From Dongshaea marina (lineage in GTDB: Bacteria; Pseudomonadota; Gammaproteobacteria; Enterobacterales; Aeromonadaceae): DNA of 64,000 bases. Below, piece by piece: positions 51,029 through 59,674 of the stretch (within the stretch, counting starts at the first letter, position 1; every line of letters starts with the position of its first letter). The notes under the pieces were generated by a model. The model was not told the DNA's origin. It saw nothing but the letters and a program-made list of their open reading frames with translations, and searched no databases. Location: contig NZ_CP028897.1 in assembly GCF_003072645.1 (NCBI RefSeq), positions 312,001 through 376,000 on the forward strand, read 5' to 3'. A program made the position numbers and the translations under genes.

Positions 51029-51376
51029 TTACTCAATAACTTTATAGTAGGCAGGCTCAGCATACTCATACATGCTCACCAGTCTTTCAGGCAGTAAACC
51101 TCCGGGTTTGGGAGGACCTAACAGGATGATGAGCTGTCTGATGTGTTCGTTGAGATTCTCCTCGCTTTGCCACTGTTCGTGTAGGATGAATTCGTTTGGA
51201 TTGTCCTGCTTTTGGTTGAATGAGTAAGAGATACAACCCTTTCTTTTTCCTAGAGTTTCCCGGGTAAGCAGGGAGGCGATCTCCAGGAATTCATCGAGGC
51301 ATTCTTTTTTGACTTTGGCATGAATCATAATTGTCAGCAAAACACGGATTTCCTTTTCCGGTATGTCACGAGGCAA
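51029..51376 (-). CDS. antibiotic biosynthesis monooxygenase (ABM) domain protein
   Basis: 115 aa. After about 14 residues comes 'LLTIMIHAKVKKECLDEFLE', then 'GCISYSFNQKQDNPNEFILH' and 'EQWQSEENLNEHIRQ', the pattern of small ABM-fold proteins (quinol monooxygenase/YgiN-like or heme-degrading relatives). Such proteins act as small dimers, and their substrates vary. The true start may be the internal Met at residue 17. It lies alone between two copies of a 39-base repeat, next to the heme ABC genes; a role in heme or quinone chemistry is possible but not shown. Confidence 0.8.
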   Translation of the reverse strand: MPRDIPEKEIRVLLTIMIHAKVKKECLDEFLEIASLLTRETLGKRKGCISYSFNQKQDNPNEFILHEQWQSEENLNEHIRQLIILLGPPKPGGLLPERLVSMYEYAEPAYYKVIE

Positions 51377-51414
51377 GGATGCCGATCCGCGAAGTTCTGC
51401 GGAGGGACCCGCAG
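51372..51414. repeat. two adjacent hairpins with AGGA and AGGGA loops
   Basis: ggca-agga-tgcc (51372-51383) and ctgcgg-agggac-ccgcag (51397-51414) are perfect short stems whose loops match the CsrA-binding GGA pattern. They overlap the 5' end of the ABM gene on the opposite strand. Confidence 0.5.
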
Positions 51415-51430
51415 TGCGTAGCGAGGTTTT

Positions 51431-51513
51431 GCCTACTTTTGACGATACAAAAGTAGGGCGTTGTCGGGCGCCCCCGACATCTGTGTCGCAGGCACAAACA
51501 GCCGCCCGCAGGG
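51431..51513. repeat. inverted repeat plus second copy of the 39-base direct repeat
   Basis: cctacttttg/caaaagtagg (51431-51456, 6-base loop) and gtcggg/cccgac (from ~51463) precede the second copy of the 39-base unit (51475-51513). The first copy (50962-51000) is likewise preceded by a gtcgg/ccgac stem, so the repeat unit is hairpin plus conserved tail. The two copies bracket the ABM gene. Confidence 0.6.
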
Positions 51514-51523
51514 CAAAACTAAA

Positions 51524-52303
51524 TCAAGCCGCATAGACCTGCGGCACTCCCAGGGTGGGATGATTAGCAACCGTAATCGGGCAGCCATAGACCCGGCTTA
51601 GCTGAGTGGCGGTTAGCACCTCGGCCGGGGAGCCATCGGCCTGGATCAGTCCCTGATCCAGCAGCAGGATCCGGTCTGCATACTGGGCTGCCAGATTCAG
51701 ATCATGTAAAACCATTAAAACCCCAACTCCTTCCCTGGTAAGTTTGCGTGCCAGCTGAAGGCACTGGTGCTGGTGGGCCAGATCCAGGGCAGAGGTTGGC
51801 TCATCCAGCATCAGGAGGCGGCTCTGACTATCATCACTGAGTTGCAGCAGTACCCGGGCCAGGTGAGTTCGCTGTTTTTCTCCCCCGGAAAGTGTGGGGT
51901 AACTGCGCTCAGCAAGGTGCAAGATACCGACTTTTTGCATCATCTGTTGAGCCCGGTTTCGACACTCTTTGTAGGTTAGTTGCAGGGGAAGGCCTCCCAG
52001 TTCAACGACCTGCCGAACACTGAAGCCAAAGGTCAGCTGACTGCTTTGGGGGAGGACGCTAAGGCGCCTGGCAAGTCGGCTTCGACACCAATCCGGCATG
52101 GGTTTGCCAAATAACCGGATATTCTGGTAGGTCTGATGGGTTCCACTCAAGGCGTTGAGTAGTGAGCTTTTACCCGTGCCATTGGGCCCCAGCAGTACCG
52201 TCAGCTGCTGGCTATACAATGTCAGAGATAAGTCCCGCACCAACTGCCTGGGGCCGACCTTCAGTGTTAGATCATTGCAGGAGAGGATCTCATCGTGAAT
52301 CAT
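51524..52303 (-). CDS. hmuV: heme ABC transporter ATP-binding protein (HmuV/HutD type)
   Basis: 259 aa. Walker A 'GPNGTGKSSLLNAL', signature 'LSGGEKQRTHLARVLL', Walker B 'LLMLDEPTSALDL' and the H-loop 'LMVLHDLNLAAQYADR' are all complete. It is the last gene of the leftward tonB-exbB-exbD-hmuTUV operon and overlaps the permease gene by four bases. It powers heme transfer from the periplasm into the cytoplasm. Confidence 0.95.
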   Translation of the reverse strand: MIHDEILSCNDLTLKVGPRQLVRDLSLTLYSQQLTVLLGPNGTGKSSLLNALSGTHQTYQNIRLFGKPMPDWCRSRLARRLSVLPQSSQLTFGFSVRQVVELGGLPLQLTYKECRNRAQQMMQKVGILHLAERSYPTLSGGEKQRTHLARVLLQLSDDSQSRLLMLDEPTSALDLAHQHQCLQLARKLTREGVGVLMVLHDLNLAAQYADRILLLDQGLIQADGSPAEVLTATQLSRVYGCPITVANHPTLGVPQVYAA

Positions 52304-53334
52304 AGGGTTTTACCTCTCTGCTGACATAGCAGCATCAAGAAGAAGGGGGCACCCAGCAGGGCCGTGATGATCCCGACCGGGAGTTCGGCCGGAGAAACGA
52401 TTACCCGGGCCAACATATCCGCGAGTAGCAACAACAGTGCACCGAGCAGGGCGCTGATGCTGAGCAGGCTGCGATGATCCGGCCCGGATAGCATCCTGCC
52501 TAAGTGTGGGATCACCAGACCAATAAAGCCGATGATCCCGGCAACGCTCACGGTGATCCCGACCCCTATGGCACTCAGAAAGATGAGACGTCTTTTCAGG
52601 GCATTGACCCGGATCCCAAGGTGAGCCGCTTCCGCATCTCCCAGCAGTAGCGCGTTGAGCGCCCTGGCATCGCGTTGAAACATCCACCACAATACTCCAA
52701 AAGCTGTGACGCATAGTCCAAGCTGAGGCCAGCTGGCGCGAGACAGGCTTCCCATCTGCCACAGGCTGAGATCTCTTAGCATACTGTCCGATGCCAGGTA
52801 GCTTAGAAGACCGATTCCGGCTCCGGAAAGGGCGCTGATGGCGATTCCTGCCAGTAGCATCAGCATGATTGAGGTTCCCCAGGGACTGCGGCCCAGGCGA
52901 TACACCAGCAAGGTAGTGATCAGTCCTCCAATGAATGCAGCAAGTGGCAGGTTTACCAGTTGCATCAGCTCCGGATATTGAGTCTGCAGAGGAGCGAGTA
53001 GCACTATGGCAACTGCGGCTCCTAGTGCAGCTCCTCCTGAAACTCCGATGATCCCGGGATCGGCCAGAGGGTTACGAAACAAGCCCTGCATCACAGTCCC
53101 GCATAGCGCCAGAATGCCTCCGACACAGATGCATAACAGGGTGCGGGGCAAGCGGATCTGCTGGATCACCAATGCAAAAGAGTTTGCTCCCTGTTGCTGG
53201 TCGGGCAACAGGCTCTTGAGACTTTCCCCCAGGCTAATGCTGATAGGGCCGGTTGCCAGAGAGAGTACTGCTGCGGCGCACAGTAGCAGAGCTCCAAGCA
53301 GGATCAGGGTCGCCGGGGTCAGAGATTTAACCAT
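52300..53334 (-). CDS. hmuU: heme ABC transporter permease (HmuU/HutC type)
   Basis: 344 aa with about ten helices of the FecCD/BtuC family. 'LPRTLLCICVGGILALCGTV' and 'NPLADPGIIGVSGGAALGAA' are the usual conserved stretches, and 'IGFIGLVIPHLGRMLSGPDH' is the coupling segment that contacts the ATPase. It overlaps hmuT and hmuV on either side, so the three are co-translated. Confidence 0.95.
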   Translation of the reverse strand: MVKSLTPATLILLGALLLCAAAVLSLATGPISISLGESLKSLLPDQQQGANSFALVIQQIRLPRTLLCICVGGILALCGTVMQGLFRNPLADPGIIGVSGGAALGAAVAIVLLAPLQTQYPELMQLVNLPLAAFIGGLITTLLVYRLGRSPWGTSIMLMLLAGIAISALSGAGIGLLSYLASDSMLRDLSLWQMGSLSRASWPQLGLCVTAFGVLWWMFQRDARALNALLLGDAEAAHLGIRVNALKRRLIFLSAIGVGITVSVAGIIGFIGLVIPHLGRMLSGPDHRSLLSISALLGALLLLLADMLARVIVSPAELPVGIITALLGAPFFLMLLCQQRGKTL

Positions 53335-54172
53335 GACGCTGCGTCATCCCAGGGTAGAGTTTTTCTCTAAGCTCTTTTGCCTGCTCCAGGGTGGTGAGCC
53401 CGACTCCACCGAGCAGGGCGTTGTCATCGATCGGGTAGATCTGCCGTTTGGTGTAGGCCGGAGTCGCTGCCAGCATAGGGAATGCATTCACCAGTCCCCG
53501 GGTTCCTCCGAGCTGCTGCCAGTTATGGTTACCGATCAGTAAAACCTCGGGCTTCATTTTAACCAGTGCCTCCATTGAGGCAGGCTTGTAGCCATCGAGA
53601 TCTGAGGCCGGGTTGGCACCTCCGGCCAGCTGGATCAGGGTGTTGGCACTGCTATGATCTCCGGCGACCTTCAGCCCTGATTCCCCGAGGAGTAACAAAA
53701 ACAACGTACGCTTTCTGGGAGCTGTGGGCGAGTGTTCAAGTTGCTCGACCAGGGTTGCAACTCTTTGGCTAAGGGCTTGCCCTTGCTGTGGGCGATCCAG
53801 TGCCTTTGCCAGCAGGCGAATATTGCTCTGAAGGGCCTGGACGGTCGGGGCTGCATCCAGAGTCGTCACCTTTACCCCTGAGCTCTGAACCAACTTGAGG
53901 GTGTGATCCGGCCCCATTTCAGCCGTGCCTATTAAGCGTGTGGGGTTGAGGCTCAGCAGCCCTTCAGCCGACAAAGCCCTTAAGTAACCGACTCTGGGTA
54001 GTTTCATTTGTCCGGGAAGCTTGCTTTGATCATCCACGGCGATGAGCTGTGGTGTCTCGCCGAGGGCTTGTAGTAACTCGGTCGTGGTGGGCCCTATGCT
54101 GACGATTCTGCTTTGGGCCAGCACTGAGCACGATAGCAGTAGGCTGATGATGATTAGGGTCGAGCGTATCAT
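53327..54172 (-). CDS. hmuT: periplasmic heme-binding protein (HmuT/HutB type)
   Basis: 281 aa. A signal peptide ('TLIIISLLLSCSVLAQS') is followed by a cluster A-III metal/heme-binding fold: 'RIVSIGPTTTELLQALGET' at the start, 'LAGGANPASDLDGYKPASME' (with a candidate Tyr heme ligand) and 'MKPEVLLIGNHNW'. It carries heme from the outer-membrane receptor to HmuUV. It overlaps exbD (four bases) and hmuU (eight bases). Confidence 0.93.
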   Translation of the reverse strand: MIRSTLIIISLLLSCSVLAQSRIVSIGPTTTELLQALGETPQLIAVDDQSKLPGQMKLPRVGYLRALSAEGLLSLNPTRLIGTAEMGPDHTLKLVQSSGVKVTTLDAAPTVQALQSNIRLLAKALDRPQQGQALSQRVATLVEQLEHSPTAPRKRTLFLLLLGESGLKVAGDHSSANTLIQLAGGANPASDLDGYKPASMEALVKMKPEVLLIGNHNWQQLGGTRGLVNAFPMLAATPAYTKRQIYPIDDNALLGGVGLTTLEQAKELREKLYPGMTQRHG

Positions 54173-54588
54173 GCGTGTTGTTTATCCATCAGTAGTTGTG
54201 AGGTTTTAATATTATGGGCCTGTAAAAACGCCAGTAGTTTGAGCATCTTATCCACGGTGGTTTGCTTATCTGCCCCAATAACCAATGGCCGTTTTGGCTG
54301 AGATTTGACCTTGCTTAGTAGCTGCTGACTAAAGGTGTCCCAGTGCTGATAGCTCATGCCATCCAGTGCCCATGGTTTTTTCCCCTCTGAGATATTGATC
54401 ACCAGGGATTGACTCGAGGCTGGCTTGAGGATCTTCTGCTTGGTTTGGGGCAGCTGCAGATTCAGGGTGTTGAGATGAACACTGGCGGTTAGCAGCAAAA
54501 AAACCATCACGATAAAAATGATATCGAGAAGCGGAGTCAGATCCGGGGCCGGAAGTTCGGAGCTTTTGGAGGTGTTGGCGCGGATCAT
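54169..54588 (-). CDS. exbD: ExbD, TonB-system energy transducer
   Basis: 139 aa. One N-terminal helix preceded by 'LPAPDLTPLLDIIFIVMVFL', containing the conserved membrane Asp, and a periplasmic domain ('PLVIGADKQTTVDKMLKLLA') identify ExbD. With ExbB it converts proton-motive force into TonB movement. It overlaps exbB and hmuT by four bases each. Confidence 0.94.
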   Translation of the reverse strand: MIRANTSKSSELPAPDLTPLLDIIFIVMVFLLLTASVHLNTLNLQLPQTKQKILKPASSQSLVINISEGKKPWALDGMSYQHWDTFSQQLLSKVKSQPKRPLVIGADKQTTVDKMLKLLAFLQAHNIKTSQLLMDKQHA

Positions 54589-55232
54589 CCGTGACTCTCC
54601 TGGTTCAGGGGGACACCTTCCAACCAGAGGTTACAGTGATTCAGGGTATGCTCCAGACCAGCGACAATTCGCTCGGCCCACAGGCCGATCAGCTGGGATC
54701 CAACGATAGCCGGCACTGCGATTAACAGACCTGCTGCCGTGGTACGCATGGCGATTCCAAGGCCATCGGCAAGCAGGCTTGGGGTGACGGGATCCTGGGT
54801 GTGGGCGATCGCCTGGAACATCTCAATGAGTCCCAATACGGTACCAAGCAGTCCCAGAAGTGGGCTGACAACGCCAAGCAAAGCGAGAAGGCGCAGACCG
54901 GCATTGAGTTTACGGCGCCGGGTTTGCAACCAGATTGCGGCACACTCTTCTCGTAACGTTTTGTCCAGATGGTGGTTATTCATCAGCTGTCCTATGCCCT
55001 GCTTTTGTAAAGAGCGCTGAGCACTTAATTGCTCTGCTGTATTGCAGAGCTCATCCTGGCTCCACTGAGCGGATGGGCGCTTGAGACTGGACAAGGGATT
55101 GCGAGAAATAGCTCCGCTGAACAGAACATAAAGGAACCGCTCCAGCAGCAAAGCCAGGGTTAGCAGCGAACAGATCACCAGGGGCCAACACATCAGGCCA
55201 AGCTGTTGCTCTAGTGTATGAATATCAATCAT
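54585..55232 (-). CDS. exbB: ExbB, TonB-system proton channel subunit (MotA/TolQ/ExbB)
   Basis: 215 aa with three helices. 'LNAGLRLLALLGVVSPLLGL' and 'GTVLGLIEMFQAIA' followed by 'GIAMRTTAAGLLIAVPAIV' are the conserved MotA/TolQ/ExbB stretches. It lies directly after tonB and overlaps exbD. Dedicated tonB-exbB-exbD sets next to heme genes are typical of Vibrio TonB1 systems. Confidence 0.94.
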   Translation of the reverse strand: MIDIHTLEQQLGLMCWPLVICSLLTLALLLERFLYVLFSGAISRNPLSSLKRPSAQWSQDELCNTAEQLSAQRSLQKQGIGQLMNNHHLDKTLREECAAIWLQTRRRKLNAGLRLLALLGVVSPLLGLLGTVLGLIEMFQAIAHTQDPVTPSLLADGLGIAMRTTAAGLLIAVPAIVGSQLIGLWAERIVAGLEHTLNHCNLWLEGVPLNQESHG

Positions 55233-55874
55233 TTAACTCTCCAGTACAAAACGGACGGGGATCTCAACAAGTCGGGGGGTATTACTTCCACTAAAGGGAG
55301 CAAATTTCCAGTGACGAACCGCCCTCAGGGCTGATTGATCCAGGAGGGCATAGCCTGAAGACTTGAGTAATTTTTGCCCAAGCTGTTGCCCCTTTTTATT
55401 AAGCTCAACCTCTAGCAGCACCAATCCCTGCTGATCTCTTTGTTTGGCAAGCTTTGGGTAGTTCGGGGCCTGGCGGTGGAGCAGTTCAAACTCCCTCACT
55501 CGACGCGGTTGTGAGGTAACCAGATTAGCTTTCTTTGAGTCAGCCTGGTGGGCAGAAGCGGTTTTTTGGACAGCCTCCACCTTCTTTGGGTGACGCTCTT
55601 TTGGCCTGGGTTGAGGCTTCTTGTGAATGGCCTCTGTATGCCGGGCCTGGAGCTTAGGAGGTTGCGTACCCTTATCCTCCTGGATGAGCTTGGGGGCTGG
55701 CTTGGGTGGCGGATCCACAACCGTGACTAGCTGCACGGAGACACTTTTAGGATCATTACCAGCCCCGCTGCTGCTCAGGTTCATGCTATCGCGACTTGCC
55801 GCAATAGCCGACAGGGCGAGTCCATGCAATAGCAAGGAGGCACTGATGCATACAAAGTAACGATTCGCTGCCAC
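55233..55874 (-). CDS. tonB: TonB, energy transducer to the heme receptor
   Basis: 213 aa from a GTG. An N-terminal helix ('CISASLLLHGLALSAIAAS'), a Pro/Lys-rich periplasmic linker (~55-120, 'PPPKPAPKLIQEDKGTQPPK') and the C-terminal TonB domain ('YPKLAKQRDQQGLVLLEVEL', 'SALRAVRHWKFAPF') are all present. It heads the leftward operon, with the Fur palindrome about 80 bases upstream. Confidence 0.93.
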   Translation of the reverse strand: MAANRYFVCISASLLLHGLALSAIAASRDSMNLSSSGAGNDPKSVSVQLVTVVDPPPKPAPKLIQEDKGTQPPKLQARHTEAIHKKPQPRPKERHPKKVEAVQKTASAHQADSKKANLVTSQPRRVREFELLHRQAPNYPKLAKQRDQQGLVLLEVELNKKGQQLGQKLLKSSGYALLDQSALRAVRHWKFAPFSGSNTPRLVEIPVRFVLES

Positions 55875-55953
55875 GACTGGTGTTTTCCTGATTACCCAAA
55901 CTCATCTATGTTCTGAATTATCCAAAAAACTCCCGCCCTGTCAATGCGAATGA

Positions 55954-55974
55954 AAATGATAATGATTATCATTT
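55954..55974. promoter_or_regulatory. Fur box between tonB and hutA
   Basis: aaatgataa-tga-ttatcattt is a perfect 9-bp inverted repeat that contains the Fur core gataatgattatcatt. It overlaps a plausible hutA promoter (ttgaat at 55973, tttaat at 55996, 17 bases apart) and lies upstream of tonB on the other strand. Iron-bound Fur should repress both operons. Confidence 0.92.
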
Positions 55975-56061
55975 GAATTTAATTCCTGTTCGGGTTTTAA
56001 TAGCCCGCGTTTGACGAAAACATAACTCGTCAGTGGCTCAGACACAGGAATAGCTCAAACC

Positions 56062-58101
56062 ATGAACACCCGTCTTTCTTTGCTGGCCTTGGCCGTTGCC
56101 AGCAGCTTGCCCCTGGTGGCACAGGCTCAATCCGACACAACCCAACCCAGTGAAATTGTCGCGAATACCGGCAAGCATCAGGCTCAGTCAGATGCAACTA
56201 AGCTCAATGAAGTCATCGTCAGTGCGGTGCGGCAAAATCACAGTGATGCGCAGCCGACCCAGTCGACCGTGGTTGTTGATCAGCAGAAGTTGGAGCAGAG
56301 TCAGGCGGACTCGGTCGCCGAGGCGATTAGCGGAGCCCCCAACATCAGCACCAGTGGGGGCCCCAGAAGCAGTGCTCAGGCGCCGGTGATCCGGGGGCTT
56401 ACCGGAGATAGGATCCTCCAGGTCATCGATGGTGCCAGGCAAGACTTTAGCTCGGGTCACAGGGGCAGCTACTTTATCGATCCCGAGTTGCTCAAGTCAG
56501 CGGTGATCATCAAGGGGCCCAGTAGCTCATTGTGGGGCAGTGGCGCCCTGGGGGGCGCTGTCATCATGCAGACCAAGGATGCCAGCGATCTGCTCAAGGA
56601 TGGGCAGAAGCTCGGCGGATCTGTCAGTGGTGGCTGGCACAGTAATGATGATAGCTGGCTAAGCTCTGCCTCTGTGTATGGTAAGAGTGACTCTGGAGTC
56701 GACTTTTTGCTCAACGGTTATGGCAGGGATAGCCAGGATATCAAGCTCGGGGATGGTTCGAGCCTGGATAACTCAGCTCTGCGACGCAAGGGGGCCTGTT
56801 TAAGCTGGGCAGTGACTTTAGCCTGGGGCAGCGGCTGGCGTGGAGCGTTCGCCAGTCAGAGCAAAGTGGAGGTGTGCCGAGCAACCCGGCAGAAGATGTC
56901 AGCATGGAAAACCCGCTGGTAGATCGCGATACCCAGGATTTTAATACCACACTGGATTACAGCATAAACCCTGAAAGCTCACCCCTGCTGGATGCCAGGG
57001 CTACCCTCTACTACAACCACACCAAGATGGATGAAAACCGGGTGACTAAAAACCAGCAGGATACCACCCGGATAAAAACCCTGGGGCCAGCCTTGGGAAT
57101 CACTCTAAGATCTGGGGGCAGACTGGCATTACGGGATGGACTGGTATCAGGATAAGACGGATGGAACTCGAGAGGGGGCTAGCCGGCCGGTTCCGGCCGA
57201 TGGGGATACCCAGGTGTGGGGTAGCTATCTGCAGGCCAATATCCCCCTGGCGCAATCCTGGTCTCTTAATCCCGGGGTGCGCTACGACAGCTTCTCCACT
57301 CAGGCATCCAATGTGGCGAACTCAAAGCGAAGCAATGATCACCTGTCACCCTCGGTTGGCCTTAGCTGGCAAACCACCGACTGGCTGCGCCTGACGGCCC
57401 GCTATGATGAGGCCTTCAGGGCCCCGACCACCGAGGAGCTTTATACCACAGGGACCCATTACTGCATGGGGCCAGGCATGTGTAATACCTTTGTTCCAAA
57501 CCCGGATCTCAAACCGGAGACGGCACAGAACAAGGAGCTTTCGGCGGATATGAAGTTCCGGGATTTGCTGGGAGATGACAGCCTCAAGTTCAAAGGCTCC
57601 TTGTTCCAGAACGATGTGAAGGACTTTATTGAGACTGTATATACAGCAACGACTACAACTTATCAGAATACTACGAATGCCCGCCTGCAGGGGTATGAGC
57701 TGGCGGCGCATTACCGCTGGCGTGAGATCACCACGGCCCTGAGCTATGGGCAGACCCGAGGTACCAATAGGGATAATGGGCAGGCCTTATCGGATATTCC
57801 CGCAGATACCTGGGTCTGGGAGATAGGCCATAGCTTCATGCAGCGTGATCTGAATATAGGGGCACAGTTTACCCATGCCGGGAGTCAGGACCGGGTGCCG
57901 AGCAGCAGCTCTGTCGAGGGTTACAGTGGCTATACGATCACCAATCTTTATATGCGTTGGCAACCGGCCATGGGAACCTTCTCCGGAGTGACGGTCGATG
58001 TCGGGGTCGACAACCTGACTAACCGTGATTACCGCCAGGCCTTTGCCAACCTGGATTCACCGGGGCGAAACATCAAGCTCAATGTGCGTTATCAGTTTTA
58101 A
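56062..58101 (+). pseudogene. hutA: TonB-dependent heme/hemoglobin receptor (HutA-like), interrupted by three frameshifts as read
   Basis: Three frames combine into about 680 aa. The first has the signal peptide, a TonB-box-like 'LNEVIVSAVR' and the plug domain ('APVIRGLTGDRILQVIDGAR'). The last has the heme-receptor FRAP and NPDL boxes ('YDEAFRAPTTEELY', 'PNPDLKPETAQ') with a His between them, and a C-terminal 'KLNVRYQF' ending in Phe. Adding one G at each of 56790-56794 (G5), 57083-57086 (G4) and 57114-57118 (G5) restores continuity ('GADWHYGMDWYQDK'). It is the outer-membrane heme receptor of the rightward, Fur-controlled operon. Confidence 0.88.
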
Positions 58102-58113
58102 GTGGAGATAAAT

Positions 58114-58632
58114 ATGACCGAAAAACAGCAGAGACTTCAACAGCGTCTTGGGCCAGAAATTGAGTCCTTTATCGAGGAGCGCAAAACGCTTCAGCTGGCG
58201 ACGCTGACCCCGGATGGCAAGCCGAGTATCAGCTATGCACCCTTCGTGTGTTTGGACGGCAAATTCTATGTGCTGCTTAGTGATATCGCGCGTCATGGAC
58301 GTAACCTGCAAAGCTCACCACAGTTATCTTTGATGATGATTGAGGATGAGTCCGGTGCTAAGCAGCTCTATGCACGCAGGCGCCTGACCTATGAGGCGAG
58401 TGCCAGTTTAATTCAAAGGGACTCGCAAATCTGGGTTGAGGCCCTTGAGGCGCTGCAACAGAGGTTTGGCGAGATCATTGAGGGATTATCCAGGATGGCA
58501 GATTTCAAATTGTATTGCCTGGAGCCATTAAGCGGACGCTATGTGAAGGGTTTTGGGCAGGCTTTTGAGATTTCAGGCAGCGCAGAGATCGATTGGGTGC
58601 ATCTCAAAGAGGGTCACAAAGAGATGGCCTGA
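58114..58632 (+). CDS. hutZ: HutZ/HugZ-family heme utilization protein, copy 1
   Basis: 172 aa from the ATG at 58114, six bases after gtggag; a GTG at 58102 is the alternative. 'FIEERKTLQLATLTPDGKPS' and 'VLLSDIARHGRNL' are typical of the split-barrel HutZ fold, and the C-terminus has two His residues ('VHLKEGHKEMA'), one of which should be the axial heme ligand known from V. cholerae HutZ. HutZ binds and degrades heme in the cytoplasm to release iron. It begins 13 bases after hutA. Confidence 0.92.
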   Translation: MTEKQQRLQQRLGPEIESFIEERKTLQLATLTPDGKPSISYAPFVCLDGKFYVLLSDIARHGRNLQSSPQLSLMMIEDESGAKQLYARRRLTYEASASLIQRDSQIWVEALEALQQRFGEIIEGLSRMADFKLYCLEPLSGRYVKGFGQAFEISGSAEIDWVHLKEGHKEMA

Positions 58633-58647
58633 CCGGTTTTTTACCGA

Positions 58648-58680
58648 GCCGAGCATTGCCTTTGCTGGGCAATGTTCGGC
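58648..58680 (+). other. 13-bp hairpin between hutZ copies
   Basis: gccgagcattgcc pairs with ggcaatgttcggc over 13 positions (one G-T pair) with a 7-base loop, 15 bases after the copy 1 stop. No T tract follows and the next gene starts 30 bases on, so mRNA processing or 3'-end protection is more likely than full termination. Confidence 0.6.
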
Positions 58681-58710
58681 ACTTAATTCTATGAGTTAAA
58701 AGGAAAAAAC

Positions 58711-59265
58711 ATGCAAGACAAGCAGCAGCGCCTGAAAGATAAGCTGTACCCACAAATTAGCGAGTTTATTGAACGGCATCGGTCGATGCAGCTGGCGACC
58801 CTGGATGCCAGGGGATTGCCCTGTGCCAGCTATAGTCCGTTTGCCTATATAAACGGGGCATTTTTTGTGTTGCTGGGGGATTTTACCCAGCATGGGCAGA
58901 ACTTAAAGCACAATCAAAATCTTGGGATGCTGATCATTGAGGATGAGCAACAAGCCGAGACCATCTATATCCGCAAGCGGGTCAGCTACCAGGGGCAGGC
59001 ATCTTGCTGCAAGAAAGGGAGCGCCGATTGGTCTCAGGGCGTTGAGGCTCTGGTTTCGCGTTTTGGGGCCACTTTGGAAAAATTAGCCTTGCTTGATGAG
59101 TATCAGCTCTATCGTCTTGAGCCAATCAGGGGGCGCTATGTCAGGGGAGCGAGGCAGGTGTTTAACATAGACTCCGCCGGAGATATTGAGTTTGAGCCTG
59201 TGGTTGATGGTTATCAGAAGATTTGCGGGCAAGAGAGTGTATCTAAAGTTGAGGGGGAGATTTGA
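58711..59265 (+). CDS. HutZ/HugZ-family protein, copy 2 (lacks the C-terminal His)
   Basis: 184 aa, a clear paralogue of copy 1 ('FIERHRSMQLATLDARGLPC', 'VLLGDFTQHGQNL'). A strong aaaggaaa precedes the ATG. The C-terminal part after residue ~130 contains no His; the stretch matching 'VHLKEGHKEM' of copy 1 reads 'FEPVVDGYQKI'. If the heme ligand of HutZ lies there, this copy should bind heme differently or not at all. It could be a partner subunit or a divergent enzyme. It abuts hutX with no gap. Confidence 0.87.
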   Translation: MQDKQQRLKDKLYPQISEFIERHRSMQLATLDARGLPCASYSPFAYINGAFFVLLGDFTQHGQNLKHNQNLGMLIIEDEQQAETIYIRKRVSYQGQASCCKKGSADWSQGVEALVSRFGATLEKLALLDEYQLYRLEPIRGRYVRGARQVFNIDSAGDIEFEPVVDGYQKICGQESVSKVEGEI

Positions 59266-59661
59266 ATGCAAGAGGTTGCACAAAAACCAAGCCTGTCAGG
59301 AGCTATGGCCCAGGGATTAATGGAGCTGCTTTCAAGCTGGGGTAACACTACGACCATCGTGATTTTACAGGGCTGTGTATTTGAGTTTAAGGGGATATTT
59401 CCGGAGGGGAGTGTAGGGCATGGTTACTTTAACCTAAGTGGGGGGATCCCCGGGCTCAGCGGACACATCAGGCTTGAGGCCATCGCCCGAATCGGCTTTC
59501 AGGACCGCCCTCATCGGGGAAAATCCAGCTATGCTTTCGTGTTTGAAGATAGTGATGGCAAAGCTATCTTCAAGGTCTTTTTAGGCAGAGATGAGCGGGG
59601 TGAGATCCACTCAGGGCAGCTCGAGGCTTTTAACAAGATTCGGCAACGACAGGCTCTCTGA
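59266..59661 (+). CDS. hutX: HutX-like heme utilization carrier protein
   Basis: 131 aa, cytoplasmic, no signal peptide. 'FPEGSVGHGYFNLSGGIPGL' and 'GHIRLEAIARIGFQDRPHRG' fit the HutX/HuvX family, which delivers heme to HutZ. Position between hutZ and hutW is as in Vibrio, although the order there is usually hutW-hutX-hutZ. Confidence 0.85.
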   Translation: MQEVAQKPSLSGAMAQGLMELLSSWGNTTTIVILQGCVFEFKGIFPEGSVGHGYFNLSGGIPGLSGHIRLEAIARIGFQDRPHRGKSSYAFVFEDSDGKAIFKVFLGRDERGEIHSGQLEAFNKIRQRQAL

Positions 59662-59674
59662 TTATTGCTATACA

